Shown: positions 20,102-30,596, counted from the stretch's first letter. The stretch is DNA of 64,000 nucleotides from Cycas panzhihuaensis (GCA_023213395.1 CM041465.1:223021741-223085740); one strand, 5' to 3'. Notes: a model not told the origin generated them from the letters alone. Numbers and translations are program-made.

Positions 20102-21420
20102 CTACATGTTAAGTGGAGGCCTCCTGGTCCTTTGCTCCAGCTTCGTAACCAACTGCTGAGTGACTTTTGTCAAAAGGGATGTCTTCCGCTGTGAGGCATC
20201 TTGAGGATCATAAGACATCAGATCTAGACCTTCTTCCAGAATATCTTTGGAGGGGTCGAAATCAATTTCCAGTGGTTGATTATTCAATTGCTTTAGGATT
20301 TCTTGTCATCTCTTTGCTATGGCCAACTTCCTTCTTTTTTGGCATTCTTCTTCAATAAATTTCAATGTTGTTGGCTGTTCTGTAGGTTTTTCTTCTACAA
20401 CAATCGACTCCTCTCCCACCTTCCATTTCCCTGTTCCAATTTCCTTCCTTTTATGACTTTCTGTTTTCTCATCTTCTCTCCGTGAGGTCAGCCCCACTTG
20501 TGGTTTCTTATTTTCTTCTTCATCTTCTTTTCTGCAGGAAATGGTTATGGGTATTCGACCTGCCACTGCTGTTGAATCCAAGCCTTTGCCTGCTCATGCA
20601 ATCTTGCTAGTGGCCTTGAATTACTCCCTCATTCCTTGCTGAACATATCTGTTCATTTTGCCAAAAGGGATTGTCCTTCTTTGATTGGTGGAAGTTTGAT
20701 ACCTGGGCATTGAGAAAATACCAAACCTTAAAGCAATGTTGGGTAGAAAAATAATATAGATTGTGTGGCATTCCTCACAGTTTCAAGATTCTTCAAAACT
20801 CTACTAGAAACAAATTTAGCCTAGTTATGATGTTGTCCTTGTGCAACATTAATTAACATTGAATTTAAATGACTTGGGACAAAGAGATTTTTTTTGTTCT
20901 AATATAACCCTAGTAAATAAAAAATGTGCCACCCAACACATTTCCTTCGAAGAAATCCCTGAAATCCAGATTCCCGAACTAGAAACATTGGACTCTTTTG
21001 CTCCAATCTAGCATGTTGTTTGCTCTCTAGAAATTTGTTGGCCATGGGAATGTCAGGTCCATTGTTTGGCAACCCAGTCAAATGTGCAATTGCCTCAGTC
21101 GAACAATCGAGTATGTGGAGTTGTTGAGCCATCATTGTTGTCACGATTGTGAGAAAGTGGAAGACAAATGGGAGAATGCCTACCCATATATATTGTTCGA
21201 AACTAGCGGCTATCAAATTCTTCCTTTGGGGATCCTTTGGTGGCATCTCCAGCCATACTTATCAAATTTGTTGATCATCTGTTTCATGGAATGCACTGTA
21301 AATTGTTGCAATTCCTTAGTCACCATTGCTCTTTAATCGCACAGTGGAGTTCGAATTGGGATTTCTCTTTTTTCAACCAAAAGAAAACTATTGATGTCAG
21401 GGGTTTTAGAACCATAAATT
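20102..21420 (-). pseudogene. Extra ORF of Ty3 element K, downstream of integrase
   Basis: Minus strand. A hydrophobic-to-mixed section reads VFHFLTIVTTMMAQ, ILDCSTEAIAHLTGLP, later WVAHFLFTRVILEQK and G-K-M-N-R. A strongly charged section follows at 20581-20102 (KEDEEENKKPQVG, KLEQRTRRPP), with one stop between its halves. The first section matches the plus-strand fragment L at 36911-37670 (ILDCSTRVVV, LIGLPDGHDIP, WIAHFPFTRVILSQN). Gag-pol does not include such a domain; additional ORFs between integrase and 3' LTR are known in plant Ty3 elements. I do not recognise this one. Several stops. Confidence 0.6.
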
Positions 21421-21664
21421 GATAACCGTTTGTTGCAACAATAATGCGGAATCACGATTCCTATCATTTCTTGTCATATCATAATCATGGTAGAGATACT
21501 GTCAAAATTATGATCTCTTCACATTAAAGGCTGGCTTGTAACCGTTTGGTCGCAACCATCGATCACTATGATCATTCTTATTGCCGTCAATTGCAATCTT
21601 TTTCGTAATTTGGTCCTTTTCTTTGGCGATCCTTACCGTGATTGCGACGTTTCACCACCCGCAT

Positions 21665-22700
21665 GATTTGCATCAATTATATTTTCTTTTTCACTTAACT
21701 TGTTATATATGGCTTTAACCGACTTTCGTTGATTGCCTTTGGTAGTAAATTCCCATTGAGCCATCTGAATTGGACTGCTCCATTTCTCCCAATGTGGTTC
21801 ACCCTATATGGTCCTAACCAATGCAATTTCATCTTACTAGGTTTCACTCAAAATTTACTGTCATACATCAGTACCAAATCACCTTCCTTGAATTGCGGTA
21901 TCTGTAGATGTTGATCGTGTCATGCTTTTCATCTTTTCTTTTCAGCTTTCAGTTCCCATAAAGGTGTGTTTTTCGTTCACCAAGCTTTAAGAGTTCCACG
22001 ATCCTTTGATCTCGAGAATCTCGTTCCTTCATCCATAGTTGGACTGCTACCCTGAAACTTTTTGCCTGGAATTCCATTGGAAGTACAACTTCTAAGCTAT
22101 ATACTAACTAAAATGGCATCTATTTATGAGATCTTTTAATTGTTGTTTTGTCTGCCCAAAGAACACAATGTAGTTGTTTTGCCCTGTCGATCCTTCCTTC
22201 GCGACAAATTTTAGACAAGGCTAACTTTAAAATCTTGTTAGTACTTTCAACTTGACCATTAACTCTGGGATACTAAGGAGAGGATTGATAGTGTTGGATC
22301 ATAAATTCATTAGTAAGATGTTTTATGGTACTATTCAAGAAACTACTACCTTGATCTGACACTAATTCTAAAGGGCAACCAAAACAAACAATGATTACTT
22401 CATACAAAAACCTTGTTGTACTCTTAGCGTCGCAAGTTTTGAGAAATCATGCTTTTGTCCATTTCATTAGAAAATCTATGGCCACTAATATATATCTTGC
22501 GTTGGTCCTCTTGGCAGGGGGGGCTAATTGGTCCAATGAAATCTAGTCCCAATTTCTCGAACAGAGCTTGAGCTAGAATTGGATGGAGAGGCATGAAGTG
22601 ATGTTTACCTAGTTTGCCCACACGTTGGCAAACATTGTAACTACAAACCCATTTCTCGGTGTCTTCAAACAATGTCGGCCACCATAGTCCTGCCAAAAAA
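21665..22700 (-). pseudogene. pol: Integrase of Ty3 element K
   Basis: Minus strand. It starts with the zinc-binding end (GLWWPTLFEDTEKWV, C-x-x-C in YNVCQRV) and goes on to the core: GLDFIGPISP (first Asp), LVSDQGSSFLN (second Asp) and NGQVESTNKILKLALSK (Glu). The C-terminal part has the G-P-Y-R-V-like DNA-binding segment to about 21700. The three catalytic positions are kept, but stops and a frameshift break the chain after 22424. Confidence 0.85.
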
Positions 22701-23079
22701 AAATTTCATATTGTGGATTCAACACCTTGGTGCTTTACTGCTACTCTTTCATGAGCCCCCTGCAATACCGCTTGCACTTCATGCTCCAATATGCATCTTC
22801 ACAGCACCACATCTGGACCCAACTTATATAACATTCCTTGTACCAGTTGAAACATAAAGGTCCTTCGGATGAAGCTCTGTCTTTCCACCCATTCCAATCC
22901 TTTTGGTGTCTATCTTGTGGCCAGGCATTCTACAATTCTTTCATACCAATTTGGTATTGCTTCAATAGAGAACAATTCAATATCAGGAAAATCATCATAT
23001 ATTCTGTGGGAGGTTCCCCATCTACTTCCCACTACAACACATCAAGTACTATATGATTTTCCCCTTTTTTTACAATAAT

Positions 23080-23470
23080 CTTAAAATTATATTCTTGGAA
23101 CAACATCAACCATTTGTTGATCCTTCCCTGCAAAATTAGTTTGCTTATCAAATATTGCAAACCCTGATGATCTACAAAGAAGATAAAAGGATTGGCCAAT
23201 AGATAATGCCTGGATTTTTACAAGGCATAGACCATGCCCAAACCTTCACGCTCAATGACTAAGTAATTTCGCTCAGTCTAAGTTAATTTACAACTAGCAA
23301 AATAGATGGGGAGCTCTATATTGCAGTTTCGTAGTTGGGCTAATACACATTCGATGGCTAGTAATGAAGCATCCATGTGCACATGAAAGGGTCTATCCCA
23401 ATCTAGAAATCTCAGAATGGGTGCTTGTGCAATCTTCCTCTTTAGCAGATCAAATGCCAACTATTGCCGC
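23080..23470 (-). pseudogene. pol: RNase H of Ty3 element K
   Basis: Minus strand: FDLLKRKIAQAPILRFLDW, then HVHMDASLLAIECVLAQL with the first catalytic Asp, FASCKL, and further on the H-Q-G-L-Q-Y and L-F-Q-E-Y positions. Same family as J (18384-18790), and both show L-L-F-Q-E-F/Y before the linker. One stop near 23280. The 22700-23080 stretch between RNase H and integrase shows only linker-type sequence. Confidence 0.8.
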
Positions 23471-23479
23471 AATTCCCAT

Positions 23480-24190
23480 TGCCATATCGTCTTCCTTTTC
23501 AGTGGGTCTCTAGGGGATTAGCTATTTAGGCATATTCTTTAATAAATTTTTATAATACCATGTCATACCCATGAAACCTTTTACTTGTTTTGCTATCTTT
23601 GGTGTAGGAAAATTCAAAATAATTGCCAGTTTATTTGGGTTTATCTATAGCCCATTTTTTGTTACCACATGTCCTAACAAGGATCCAAATGGAACCATGA
23701 ATGTGCATTTGGCTAGATTCAAACATAATTTACTCCTCCTGCATGTCTCCAACATCAATCGCAAATTCCAAGATGGTCTTTGAGCAAGGTGTAGACCAAC
23801 CATTTGTCCAAAAACACTTCAATCGTTTTTCCAATTGTCTACCGAAAAATATTCAGAATGATTTTTTGAAAAGTGACTGTTTATTAGTCATCCCAAAAGG
23901 CATGACTTTGTATGCATAAGTACCCCACTCAGTGACAAAGGTTGTATTTAGCTGGTCCTCTAGGACAATCTTGACTTGATTATAACTGCTAAATCCATCC
24001 GTGAAAGAGTATGCTTTGTGGCCTGCCACTTTCTCTAGGAAGTCTTCAGTAAACAAAATGGGGAATGGGTCTTTTTTTATTGCCTTGCTCAAAGCTTTGT
24101 AGTCTACACAGATTCTGAGCTTCCCGTTCTTTTTTGGCACTACAACCAATGGACTCATCGATTCACTATTTTCAACTTCAAAGATATAAT
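23480..24190 (-). pseudogene. pol: Reverse transcriptase of Ty3 element K, main part
   Basis: Minus strand. SPLVVVPKKNGKLRICVDY, KDPFPILFTEDFLEKVAGH, AYSFTDGFSSYNQVKI and WGTYAYKVMPFG are RT motifs A to C region of a Ty3 element. After a frameshift near 23850 come the K-C-x-F and G-H-x-V connection segments to 23480. Copia element A is inserted just before V-E-N-S-E-S at 24190; the N-terminal RT piece resumes at 29314. Confidence 0.88.
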
Positions 24191-24386
24191 TGTCAAGATT
24201 CAGATTAGGAGGCAGAGGGTTGATGAGAGAACTCAATGGTCTTCATTGAGAGAATAATGTCTTTAAATACATTGTAGATGGTTAACCATTATAACTTGAC
24301 TGTTAACCTACCTTATAACTAAGTGGCACGTGTCACTGATGTATATATTAATTACATAATTAGAGATAAAACATTATTTCTCAACA
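24191..24386 (-). repeat. 3' LTR of element A
   Basis: 196 bp. On the minus strand it follows the purine tract AAGAGAGGG. It interrupts the K RT frame. Confidence 0.93.
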
Positions 24387-24401
24387 CCCTCTCTTAATGT
24401 T

Positions 24402-24899
24402 TTATCTCTCTCTCAAGCCTATTTTGTCTCTCATGATTTGAAATTTTTCTTTTCCCAAGGATTTGGTCAACAAATCTGCAACTTGTTCAGATGAGGGACA
24501 GTATTCCAAGTTGATTTCTTTATTATGAACTTTCTCTCTAATAAAGTGATGTTGGACTTTAATGTGTTTTGTTCTGGCATGAAAAACTGGATTTTTGGTT
24601 AGTTTGATAGCACTTTGATTATCGCAGTATATGGTTGTTGCTTCATGCTGAGGTTGATCCAGATCGCTCAAAAGCTTTCGGAGCCAGACTGCTTCACATG
24701 TGGCTGTTGTTGCTGCCTTGTATTCTGCTTCTGTTGATGAAAGTGCTATAATGGACTGCTTTTTGCTGCTCCATGAAACCGGGGCTGTCCCCAGGAAGAA
24801 ACAGTAGCTACTAGTTGACTTCCTTTGTTCCTTGTCTCCTGCCCAGTCTGAGTCACAGAATCTTGTAATTTTTGTTGATCCACCTTTGGAGTAGATCAA
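24402..24899 (-). CDS. pol: RNase H domain of copia element A
   Basis: An open segment of about 165 residues. FCDSDWAGDKEQRKSTSSY is the copia RNase H start with the first Asp, then ALSSTEAEYKA, WLRKLL, YCDNQSAIKL, ARTKHIKVQHHFIRE and the end VADLLTKSL. It lies in a different frame from the RT because of a deletion near 24940. The enzyme would remove RNA from RNA/DNA hybrids during replication. Confidence 0.85.
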   Translation of the reverse strand: MIYSKGGSTKITRFCDSDWAGDKEQRKSTSSYCFFLGTAPVSWSSKKQSIIALSSTEAEYKAATTATCEAVWLRKLLSDLDQPQHEATTIYCDNQSAIKLTKNPVFHARTKHIKVQHHFIREKVHNKEINLEYCPSSEQVADLLTKSLGKEKFQIMRDKIGLRER

Positions 24900-25812
24900 T
24901 TTTAATTCTGTGGTTCCTCTTAGATATCTTATCAGAATATGATATATCAGGTTTGGTAGCGGTGAGATATATTAGATTCCCTACCAGTTGCCTATATAAG
25001 GTGAGATTGACTGTTTGCTCCTTTTCATCAGGAACGAAATTGCAATTGATCTCCATGGGAGTGGCACAAGGATTGCAGTTAGTCATTCTGAATTTTTCCA
25101 ACAGATCTTTTATGTACTTGCTTTGCGAAACAAAGATATATTCGTTCTGTTGGTTTACTTCCAATCCAAGATAGTACTTGAGAAGACCAAGATCTGTCAT
25201 TTCAAATTTTTTCTCTAACTGTTCCTTTATATCTATAATTGATTTGTCATCGTTTCCTGTCAATATCATGTTGTCTACATAGACAACAACTAGAGTGATT
25301 TGTTCATTCTCCTTTTTTATGTAGAGACTGGAGTCAGAGCTACAACGTTGGAAACCATTGTCGCATAGATGTTGATCCAATTTGGCATACTAGGCACGAG
25401 GAGCTTACTTTAATCCATGTAATGCTTTTTTCAATTTACACACCAATTGTTCCTGTCCCTTTTTGACATATCCTTCGGGCTGTGCCATGTACACATCTTC
25501 TTCGAGATCTCCATTTAGAAAGGCACTCTTCACGTCCAATTGAAAGATCTTCCAATTATGCATTGCTGTGAGGGCAATCACAGTTCTCACTGTATTTAGT
25601 TTGGCTACAGGTGAGAAAGTTTCTTCAAAATCAATTCCGGCTGTTTGAGTGCATCCCTTGCCCACCAAACGAGCTTTATATTTTTCAATTTCTCCACTTG
25701 CTCCTTCCTTGAGTTTGTATACCCATTTGCAGTTCACCACTGACTTACCTGGAGGAAGTTTTACTAGCTCCCATGTTTGATTTTTGTCGATTGAACTCAT
25801 TTCAGCATCCAT
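24900..25812 (-). pseudogene. pol: Reverse transcriptase of copia element A
   Basis: Two open pieces. 25812-25405 holds [44 protein letters not shown] and [15 protein letters not shown]. 25380-24900 holds the active site, here YVDNMILTG instead of YVDD, then L-L-K-Y-Y-L-G-L-E-V and PDISYS. A stop lies between them. Near 24940 about 75 bp present in B (58930-59005) are missing, which shifts the frame. The changed active site alone should abolish polymerase activity. Confidence 0.87.
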
Positions 25813-25902
25813 TGCTTCCTTCCATTAGGGTTGACACTGGGCTTCTAGGAATGATTGCGGTTCCACTTTGCTAACTAAGGCTTTGAGTTTTTGGCCTCTT
25901 GT

Positions 25903-27789
25903 TCAGTGGTCCAATGTATTTCCTCCATCTTCAATGGTTTTAATAAACCATTTCGGTAGTTTTCTTTCGTTTTGGGTACTTTGTACAGACTCCAGATGTG
26001 ATTCTGCTTCTTGCATTGTATTTTCTTCACATGAAGTTTCATGATGTGAACAGGATGGAATTTCGTCTGTGGTGATATCTGAGACTTCCTCTATAGGAAT
26101 CTCCTTATCTGAACTATCTTCATTAATGATTTTTATTTGAGAATTTAAGCTTCCTTCATCAAAAACTACATCTCTACTGATATATATTTTGTTTGTCTTT
26201 GGATCAATGCATTTATAAGCCTTTGAATTTTTACTATACCCAATCATGATGCATTCTATGTTTTTTGCATCCATTTTGGACCTGTTTTTATCTGGTATAT
26301 GCACATAAGGTTGACTGCCAAAAACCTTTAATGTACTAACATCAGGTTTTTTATCTGTCCATGCTTCTTCAGGTGTAATATTTTCCAGAACCTTGGTTGG
26401 GCTTCTATTCACAAGATAACATGCTGTATTAACGACTTCTGCCCAGTAGGATTTAGGAACTTGTTTTTCATGCACCATACTACGAGCCATTTCCATCAAG
26501 GTTCGATTTTTTCTTTCAGCCACTCCATTGGATTGTGGAGTGTAAGGTGTGGTAATCTGCCTGCGGATTCCGTTTCTTTTGCAATAGATCAGAAATTCAT
26601 TGGAAATGTATTCTCCTCCCCCATCGGATCTAATACATTTTATTTTAGAGCCTGATTCGAGTTCAACTTCTGCCTTAAATTCTTTAAAGAATTCACACAC
26701 TTGTGATTTATTATGTAAGAAATATACCCAAAGTTTCCTAGTAAAATCATCAATAAATGTCAAAAAATACCTACAACCATTTATTAAAAGAGGTATAAGT
26801 GGTCCACAGAGATCTATATGAATCAATTTCAATTTGTTTTGTGATCTCCATTTACTTTCTTTGAATGGCAACCTGTGATTCTTTCCAAACTGACACCCTT
26901 TACAGATAAAATTTTCAGAATATATGTTGGGTAAACCAAGCACCATATCATTTTTTTTCATTCTCTTTAAAGTTTCTAATGGTAGATGTCCATACTTCAA
27001 ATGCCACATTTTATTATCAAAATTTGCAGCAGTACAAGCTTTTGGATCAGGACAGGACGTTATAGGATCTGCAACAAGTTTATACAGATCATTGCTTCTA
27101 ATCCCTTTGGCCACAATTTCCCCATTATTTTTCATATTCAGTATTAGACAGAGACCATCTTCATCAAACACTGTTCTCAGTCCTTTTTTGTTGAGTTGTG
27201 AAACAGACAAGAGGTTCATTTTAAGGTTAGGAACCCATAGCACATTTCCAATCTTCTTTACATTGCCTTGAACATTAATGGAGACAGTGGCCACACCTTT
27301 AATCTCTAGAGGATATTTATCACCTAATTCAATTGACCTATGAATATCACAAGGCTTCAGATTTTCAAACCAATCATGACGATTTGTCATGTGTCGAGAG
27401 GATCCTGAGTCAATAAACCGTGTATCGGTTTCTTTTAAGCTTGCTGACAAGGTGACTATGAACGCTGTTTCTTCTTCATCTTCTTCTACCTGTTCTTTAT
27501 TGGAGTTGCCTACAGGTCTTTTCCCTCTCTGAATGTCTAGTCTTCTCTGAGGACATTGATAAGGGTAGTGTCCTGCCTGTCCACAACGATAGCATATTTC
27601 AAACATTCTGCAAGTACTGGCAAAGTGTCTAGGTTTACGACAACTGAAACATATCCTGGAGTCACGACTCCTTCCGCATTCTCTGTTGTCAGGATACTGT
27701 CCGCGGCTAAGGTTTACCACAACTGAAACATATCCTGGAGTCACGACTCCTTCCGCGTCCTCTGTTGTCAGGATACCGTCCGTGGCCAA
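25903..27789 (-). CDS. pol: Gag end, protease and integrase of copia element A
   Basis: The longest intact frame here, 628 residues. The first about 30 residues are out-of-frame readings of a 79 bp duplication. Two zinc knuckles follow (CFSCRKPRHFASTC, CYRCGQAGHYPYQC). Protease has FIDSGSSRHMT. The pre-integrase domain has MWHLKYGHLPLETLK and CKGCQFGKNH. Integrase has a complete catalytic triad: IHIDLCGP, RSDGGGEYIS and NGVAERKNRTLMEMA. The tail has the usual copia segment K-V-F-G-S-Q-P-Y-V-H-I-P and ends IEDGGNTLDH, where a stop separates it from RT. The true protein start lies upstream in gag. Confidence 0.9.
   Translation of the reverse strand: MATDGILTTEDAEGVVTPGYVSVVVNLSRGQYPDNRECGRSRDSRICFSCRKPRHFASTCRMFEICYRCGQAGHYPYQCPQRRLDIQRGKRPVGNSNKEQVEEDEEETAFIVTLSASLKETDTRFIDSGSSRHMTNRHDWFENLKPCDIHRSIELGDKYPLEIKGVATVSINVQGNVKKIGNVLWVPNLKMNLLSVSQLNKKGLRTVFDEDGLCLILNMKNNGEIVAKGIRSNDLYKLVADPITSCPDPKACTAANFDNKMWHLKYGHLPLETLKRMKKNDMVLGLPNIYSENFICKGCQFGKNHRLPFKESKWRSQNKLKLIHIDLCGPLIPLLINGCRYFLTFIDDFTRKLWVYFLHNKSQVCEFFKEFKAEVELESGSKIKCIRSDGGGEYISNEFLIYCKRNGIRRQITTPYTPQSNGVAERKNRTLMEMARSMVHEKQVPKSYWAEVVNTACYLVNRSPTKVLENITPEEAWTDKKPDVSTLKVFGSQPYVHIPDKNRSKMDAKNIECIMIGYSKNSKAYKCIDPKTNKIYISRDVVFDEGSLNSQIKIINEDSSDKEIPIEEVSDITTDEIPSCSHHETSCEENTMQEAESHLESVQSTQNERKLPKWFIKTIEDGGNTLDH
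27632..27789 (-). repeat. 79 bp tandem duplication in element A gag
   Basis: Two copies (27632-27710 and 27711-27789), about 90 percent alike, covering the start of the first zinc knuckle. 79 is not a multiple of three, so the duplication shifts the frame. Element B has one copy only (about 61711-61790). Confidence 0.92.
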
Positions 27790-28479
27790 GACTTCTAAAA
27801 TCTGGAATTCAACCTCTTCCTCGTACCTGATTTCGTCCTCGAGGTCCTAAATTTAATCTGGAAGCAAATGCATCCTCCAGCTCCACTGAGTCTTCATATC
27901 GCTTATTCCTTTGTTCCTGTCTAAGCAATATTCCAGTTAATTCATCAAGAGTCATTGTGTCAATTTGATTACTATTTGTAATGGTATTGATGGTCACGTC
28001 AAAGGTCTTGGGTAGTTTGCAGGCTACCGTTTGAACCAGTTCTGATTCGGACAAGATTTCTCCAGCACTTAATAGACCGTTTCTAAGAGAGGTAATTTTA
28101 TGTATGAATTTTGTCACAGTTTCTTGATCTCTCATATGTAGTTTATATAGTTCTTCTTTCAAAACAAATATCTGAGCTTTATTCTTCTGGCCGAACAAGT
28201 TTTCAAAACAATTCCAAATGCTTAGAGTAGAATTTAATTTATCAACGTATACTAGTAAGGAATCTGCTACTGAGAGTTTGAGAATGATAACACCGGCATT
28301 ATCCCTTTCTAACCAACTAGTTAGAGCAGTACTACCATCATTGGTCTAGTTTCAGTCCCAACAGCAATATTCCAGGCGTTTCGTGCCCTAAGTAGGGTCT
28401 CAATCTTAATTTTCCATATGTGATAATTTCCTTCTGTGAGTTTATCTTGCTCGGATAAACCAAACAGGGGTGAAGCCAT
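27790..28479 (-). pseudogene. gag: Gag of copia element A
   Basis: Starts with the ATG at 28479 (M-A-S-P-L-F-G-L-S-E-Q), the same start as D and B. KLTEGNYHIWKIKIETLL follows, then a frameshift near 28340. 28198-27809 is open: capsid segment KEELYKLHMRDQETVTKF and LPKTFDVTINTITNSNQ, then a G/R-rich stretch. The duplication at 27632-27789 puts the zinc knuckles in another frame. Confidence 0.85.
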
Positions 28480-29105
28480 AATTAATAAGATGAAATGATC
28501 CCGGACTAGTCTGGCCATACAGTTGTACGGATTTCTGTACAAATTCCGTACAATTCCATACAAGATCTTTTGATTGCCTATCAAGCTCTGAAGATAGTTT
28601 TGTCAGATCTGTTCCCAATCAAGAGAAATCTGGGTTTGAATGAAACGCGGGCAGCTAGGGTTTTGAGCGATTTCTCAAAAAAATCTTCAGAAAAATTCAA
28701 AAGTACTGACCGAAAATAGATGGAATCTCTAAGAAACAGACATTCAGAGGATTTTGGTCCAGAATGACCCGATTTCAAGCTCGAATTTGAGAGATTTTCG
28801 ATTTTTGTCTACTAACTCTGTGCAGGCTGGTAATCGGCCGGTTTGGCCTTTGAAACGACTTCAAATGGCTTCATTACAGAAGGGAAAAGTGGCGAGCGTC
28901 TCCTAATCTATCTGTACACCAAATTTGGTCTCAACCTGACAACATGAAAATTTCTCATCCGTACGGTTCCGTACAGGTCGTACACAATCATAAATTCGTC
29001 CTGCTTCAGTGCTTGAGAGCCTCCTTAACTTATCTCTTTAAGACCTTTGACCTTTTTAATAGATACAATCTTCTTCCTTCAGAACAAACAGTTATGCCTG
29101 ATCTT
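28480..29105 (-). other. Leader of element A
   Basis: About 625 bases from primer site to gag, no gene. It contains two GTACGG/CCGTAC clusters, at 28959-28983 (about 130 bases from the primer site) and at 28524-28552 (just before gag). Confidence 0.7.
28524..28552 (-). promoter_or_regulatory. GTACGG/CCGTAC cluster in A leader
   Basis: TGTACGG at 28524-28530 and CCGTACA at 28546-28552 can pair as a hairpin. The second cluster at 28959-28983 begins with the palindrome CCGTACGG. Matches the leaders of B, D and M. Confidence 0.5.
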
Positions 29106-29117
29106 GCTTTGATACCA

Positions 29118-29313
29118 TGTCAAGATTCAGATTAGGAGGCAGAGGGTTGATGAGAGAACTCAGCGATCTTCATTGAGAGAATAATGTCTTTAAATACATT
29201 GCAGATGGTTAACTGTTATAACTTTATGGTTAACCTACCTTATAACTAAGTGGCACGTGTCACTGATGTATATATTAATTACATAATTAGAGATAAAACA
29301 TTATTTCTCAACA
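29118..29313 (-). repeat. 5' LTR of element A
   Basis: 196 bp, with the primer site directly to its left. The right flank ATAAC resumes the Ty3 K RT frame. Confidence 0.93.
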
Positions 29314-29600
29314 ATAACCCACTTCCAACAATTTATCAAATTCTGCTTTCACCTTTTCCTTGTAGTTGGGACTCATTCGATAGGGATGTTGCTGAATAGG
29401 GTTTGCCCCCTCTACCAATTCTATCCTGTGCTATCCCAACTTTGATGGTATGTCTTTTAACTCCTAATAGGGCTAGGTGAAGACATCCTTATACTCTAAG
29501 AAAAGTGTTGTGGCATGTTGTACTGTCTCTACATCCCAATAATCTCCCATAAAATCATGTGGGGGGCTGCTCTTCTATGCCAATGTTGATTTGCTTTAGC
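29314..29600 (-). pseudogene. pol: Reverse transcriptase N-terminal part of Ty3 element K
   Basis: Minus strand. The translation gives G-A-N-P-I-Q-Q-H-P-Y-R-M-like and K-V-K-A-E-F-D-K-L-L-E-V-G-Y, the segment just before the RT core that resumes at 24190. A stop and a frameshift are present. Removing element A joins the two parts in one reading direction. Confidence 0.78.
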
Positions 29601-29959
29601 TGAATTGCTCACTTTGAATCGTTTTGCCATCTTGGTTCAACACATAGGTTGGAGTTTGATCGATTGTTCGTTCTCCATACTCCACTGTGGAGTACTCTAT
29701 CGGGAATTTATACATGCTTCATGTGTCCTTATCTAAGTCTTTCTTAGAATCAAATTTTGCAATGTTCATATGAAAACAACTTCAATCAACCTCCATTTGT
29801 TTTAATTTTAAAACTGGTTAAAATTCTTTGAATTCGCTGATCGTCACTATTGTATGTGAAAATTGAGCAAAACTTTTTAGTCAGCAAATTCCAATCTACC
29901 AACTGTATTCATTCACAATGGTTATACCATATTGCTGAAATCCCCTCAAAGGTTTGCGA
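29600..29959 (-). other. K, region between gag and RT
   Basis: Only about 360 bases separate gag from RT, and I find no aspartic protease motif. In an intact Ty3 element, zinc knuckle and protease would need roughly 600-900 bases here, so an internal deletion is likely. Confidence 0.4.
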
Positions 29960-30475
29960 TCACCTTTGTATCCATTCACTTTTTGGAATTTGATTCACAA
30001 CCCAATTTTGTACACATTTTTCTTTGTGAAATTTAGGGTTATCTCCATTCGAAAACATTGGCAATTTTGTTCCTTGATTCTGAAATCTTATTAAATTTTT
30101 TTTGCTTAATTCATTCCAAGATCTGAAATTATGACCATGAGCAGTATACCATGAGAAAGCTTGTCTTGTGAGGGACAATGGAAATAAGGAATAACAAAAT
30201 TCTTCTTGCCCTTTATTCTTTAAAATTTGGGTACAATGTTCTAAATGTTTTTTTGCTTGGCTCCACTGGCCCCAGAAATTTGGCAAATTTTTAGGGATTT
30301 CCCTCGGAATTTCTAAATTACCATGAGATTTTTGTAGGTTCCATTGAACTTCTTCCTTATCTTGGAGAATTGAGGATGGTTCTTTCTTTGAAATTTCTTC
30401 CCTTTTTTGGTCCTTTGAAGAATCGGTGCAAAATTCCAACCTATAGCAGGGAGGGGATTCTGCCTCCCCCCACGC
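29960..30475 (-). pseudogene. gag: Gag of Ty3 element K (partial)
   Basis: Minus strand, open. W-S-Q-A-K-K-H-L-E-H, EEFCYSLFPLSLTRQAFSW and W-N-E-L-S-K-K-N-L-I-R-F match the retrotransposon gag (capsid) domain of Ty3 elements (W-x-x-F-x-x-H-L ... L-F-P-x-S-L-x-x-x-A-x-x-W). Its first residues are fused in frame to an RT tail (30480-30596). The true N terminus, leader and 5' LTR are missing. Confidence 0.72.
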
Positions 30476-30479
30476 ATTC

Positions 30480-30596
30480 TGTATTGTTGACACACTAGCG
30501 GGATCGATTAGCAAGCTTTCCTTGTTAATGATATTGCCTAGCAAATTCTTGAATGGCACCATAAAAGTGCATTTCTTTGGGTTAAGGCATAGTTTG
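30480..30596 (-). pseudogene. pol: RT tail of a Ty3 element, probably J
   Basis: Minus strand: KLCLNPKKCTFMV, then KNLLGNIINKESLLIDPAS and V-S-T-I-Q-N-A. This is the end of a Ty3 RT (P-K-K-C-x-F ... L-G-x-x-V-S-x-x-G-I-x-x-D-P-x-K-V). It should be followed by RNase H; J lacks RT next to its RNase H at 18790, so this is likely the missing J piece on the other side of K. Cut on the right at 30597 by the P LTR. Confidence 0.7.

Larger units (their letters stand above)
24191..29313 (-). mobile_element. Copia element A, full length
   Basis: 5123 bp with two 196 bp LTRs starting TGTCAAG and ending CTCAACA, about 9 differences (4.6 percent). Primer site TGGTATCAAAGCA on the minus strand at 29106-29117; purine tract complement ccctctctta at 24387. 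Flanking ATAAT and ATAAC, 4 of 5 match. Sister of element B, with which it shares nearly all coding sequence. Holds the longest intact frame of the window (25903-27789). Confidence 0.94.

Noticed and set aside
20303-20485. Phe-rich plus-strand frames around 20167-20485
   Set aside because: Antisense of the Glu/Lys-rich charged part of the K extra ORF.
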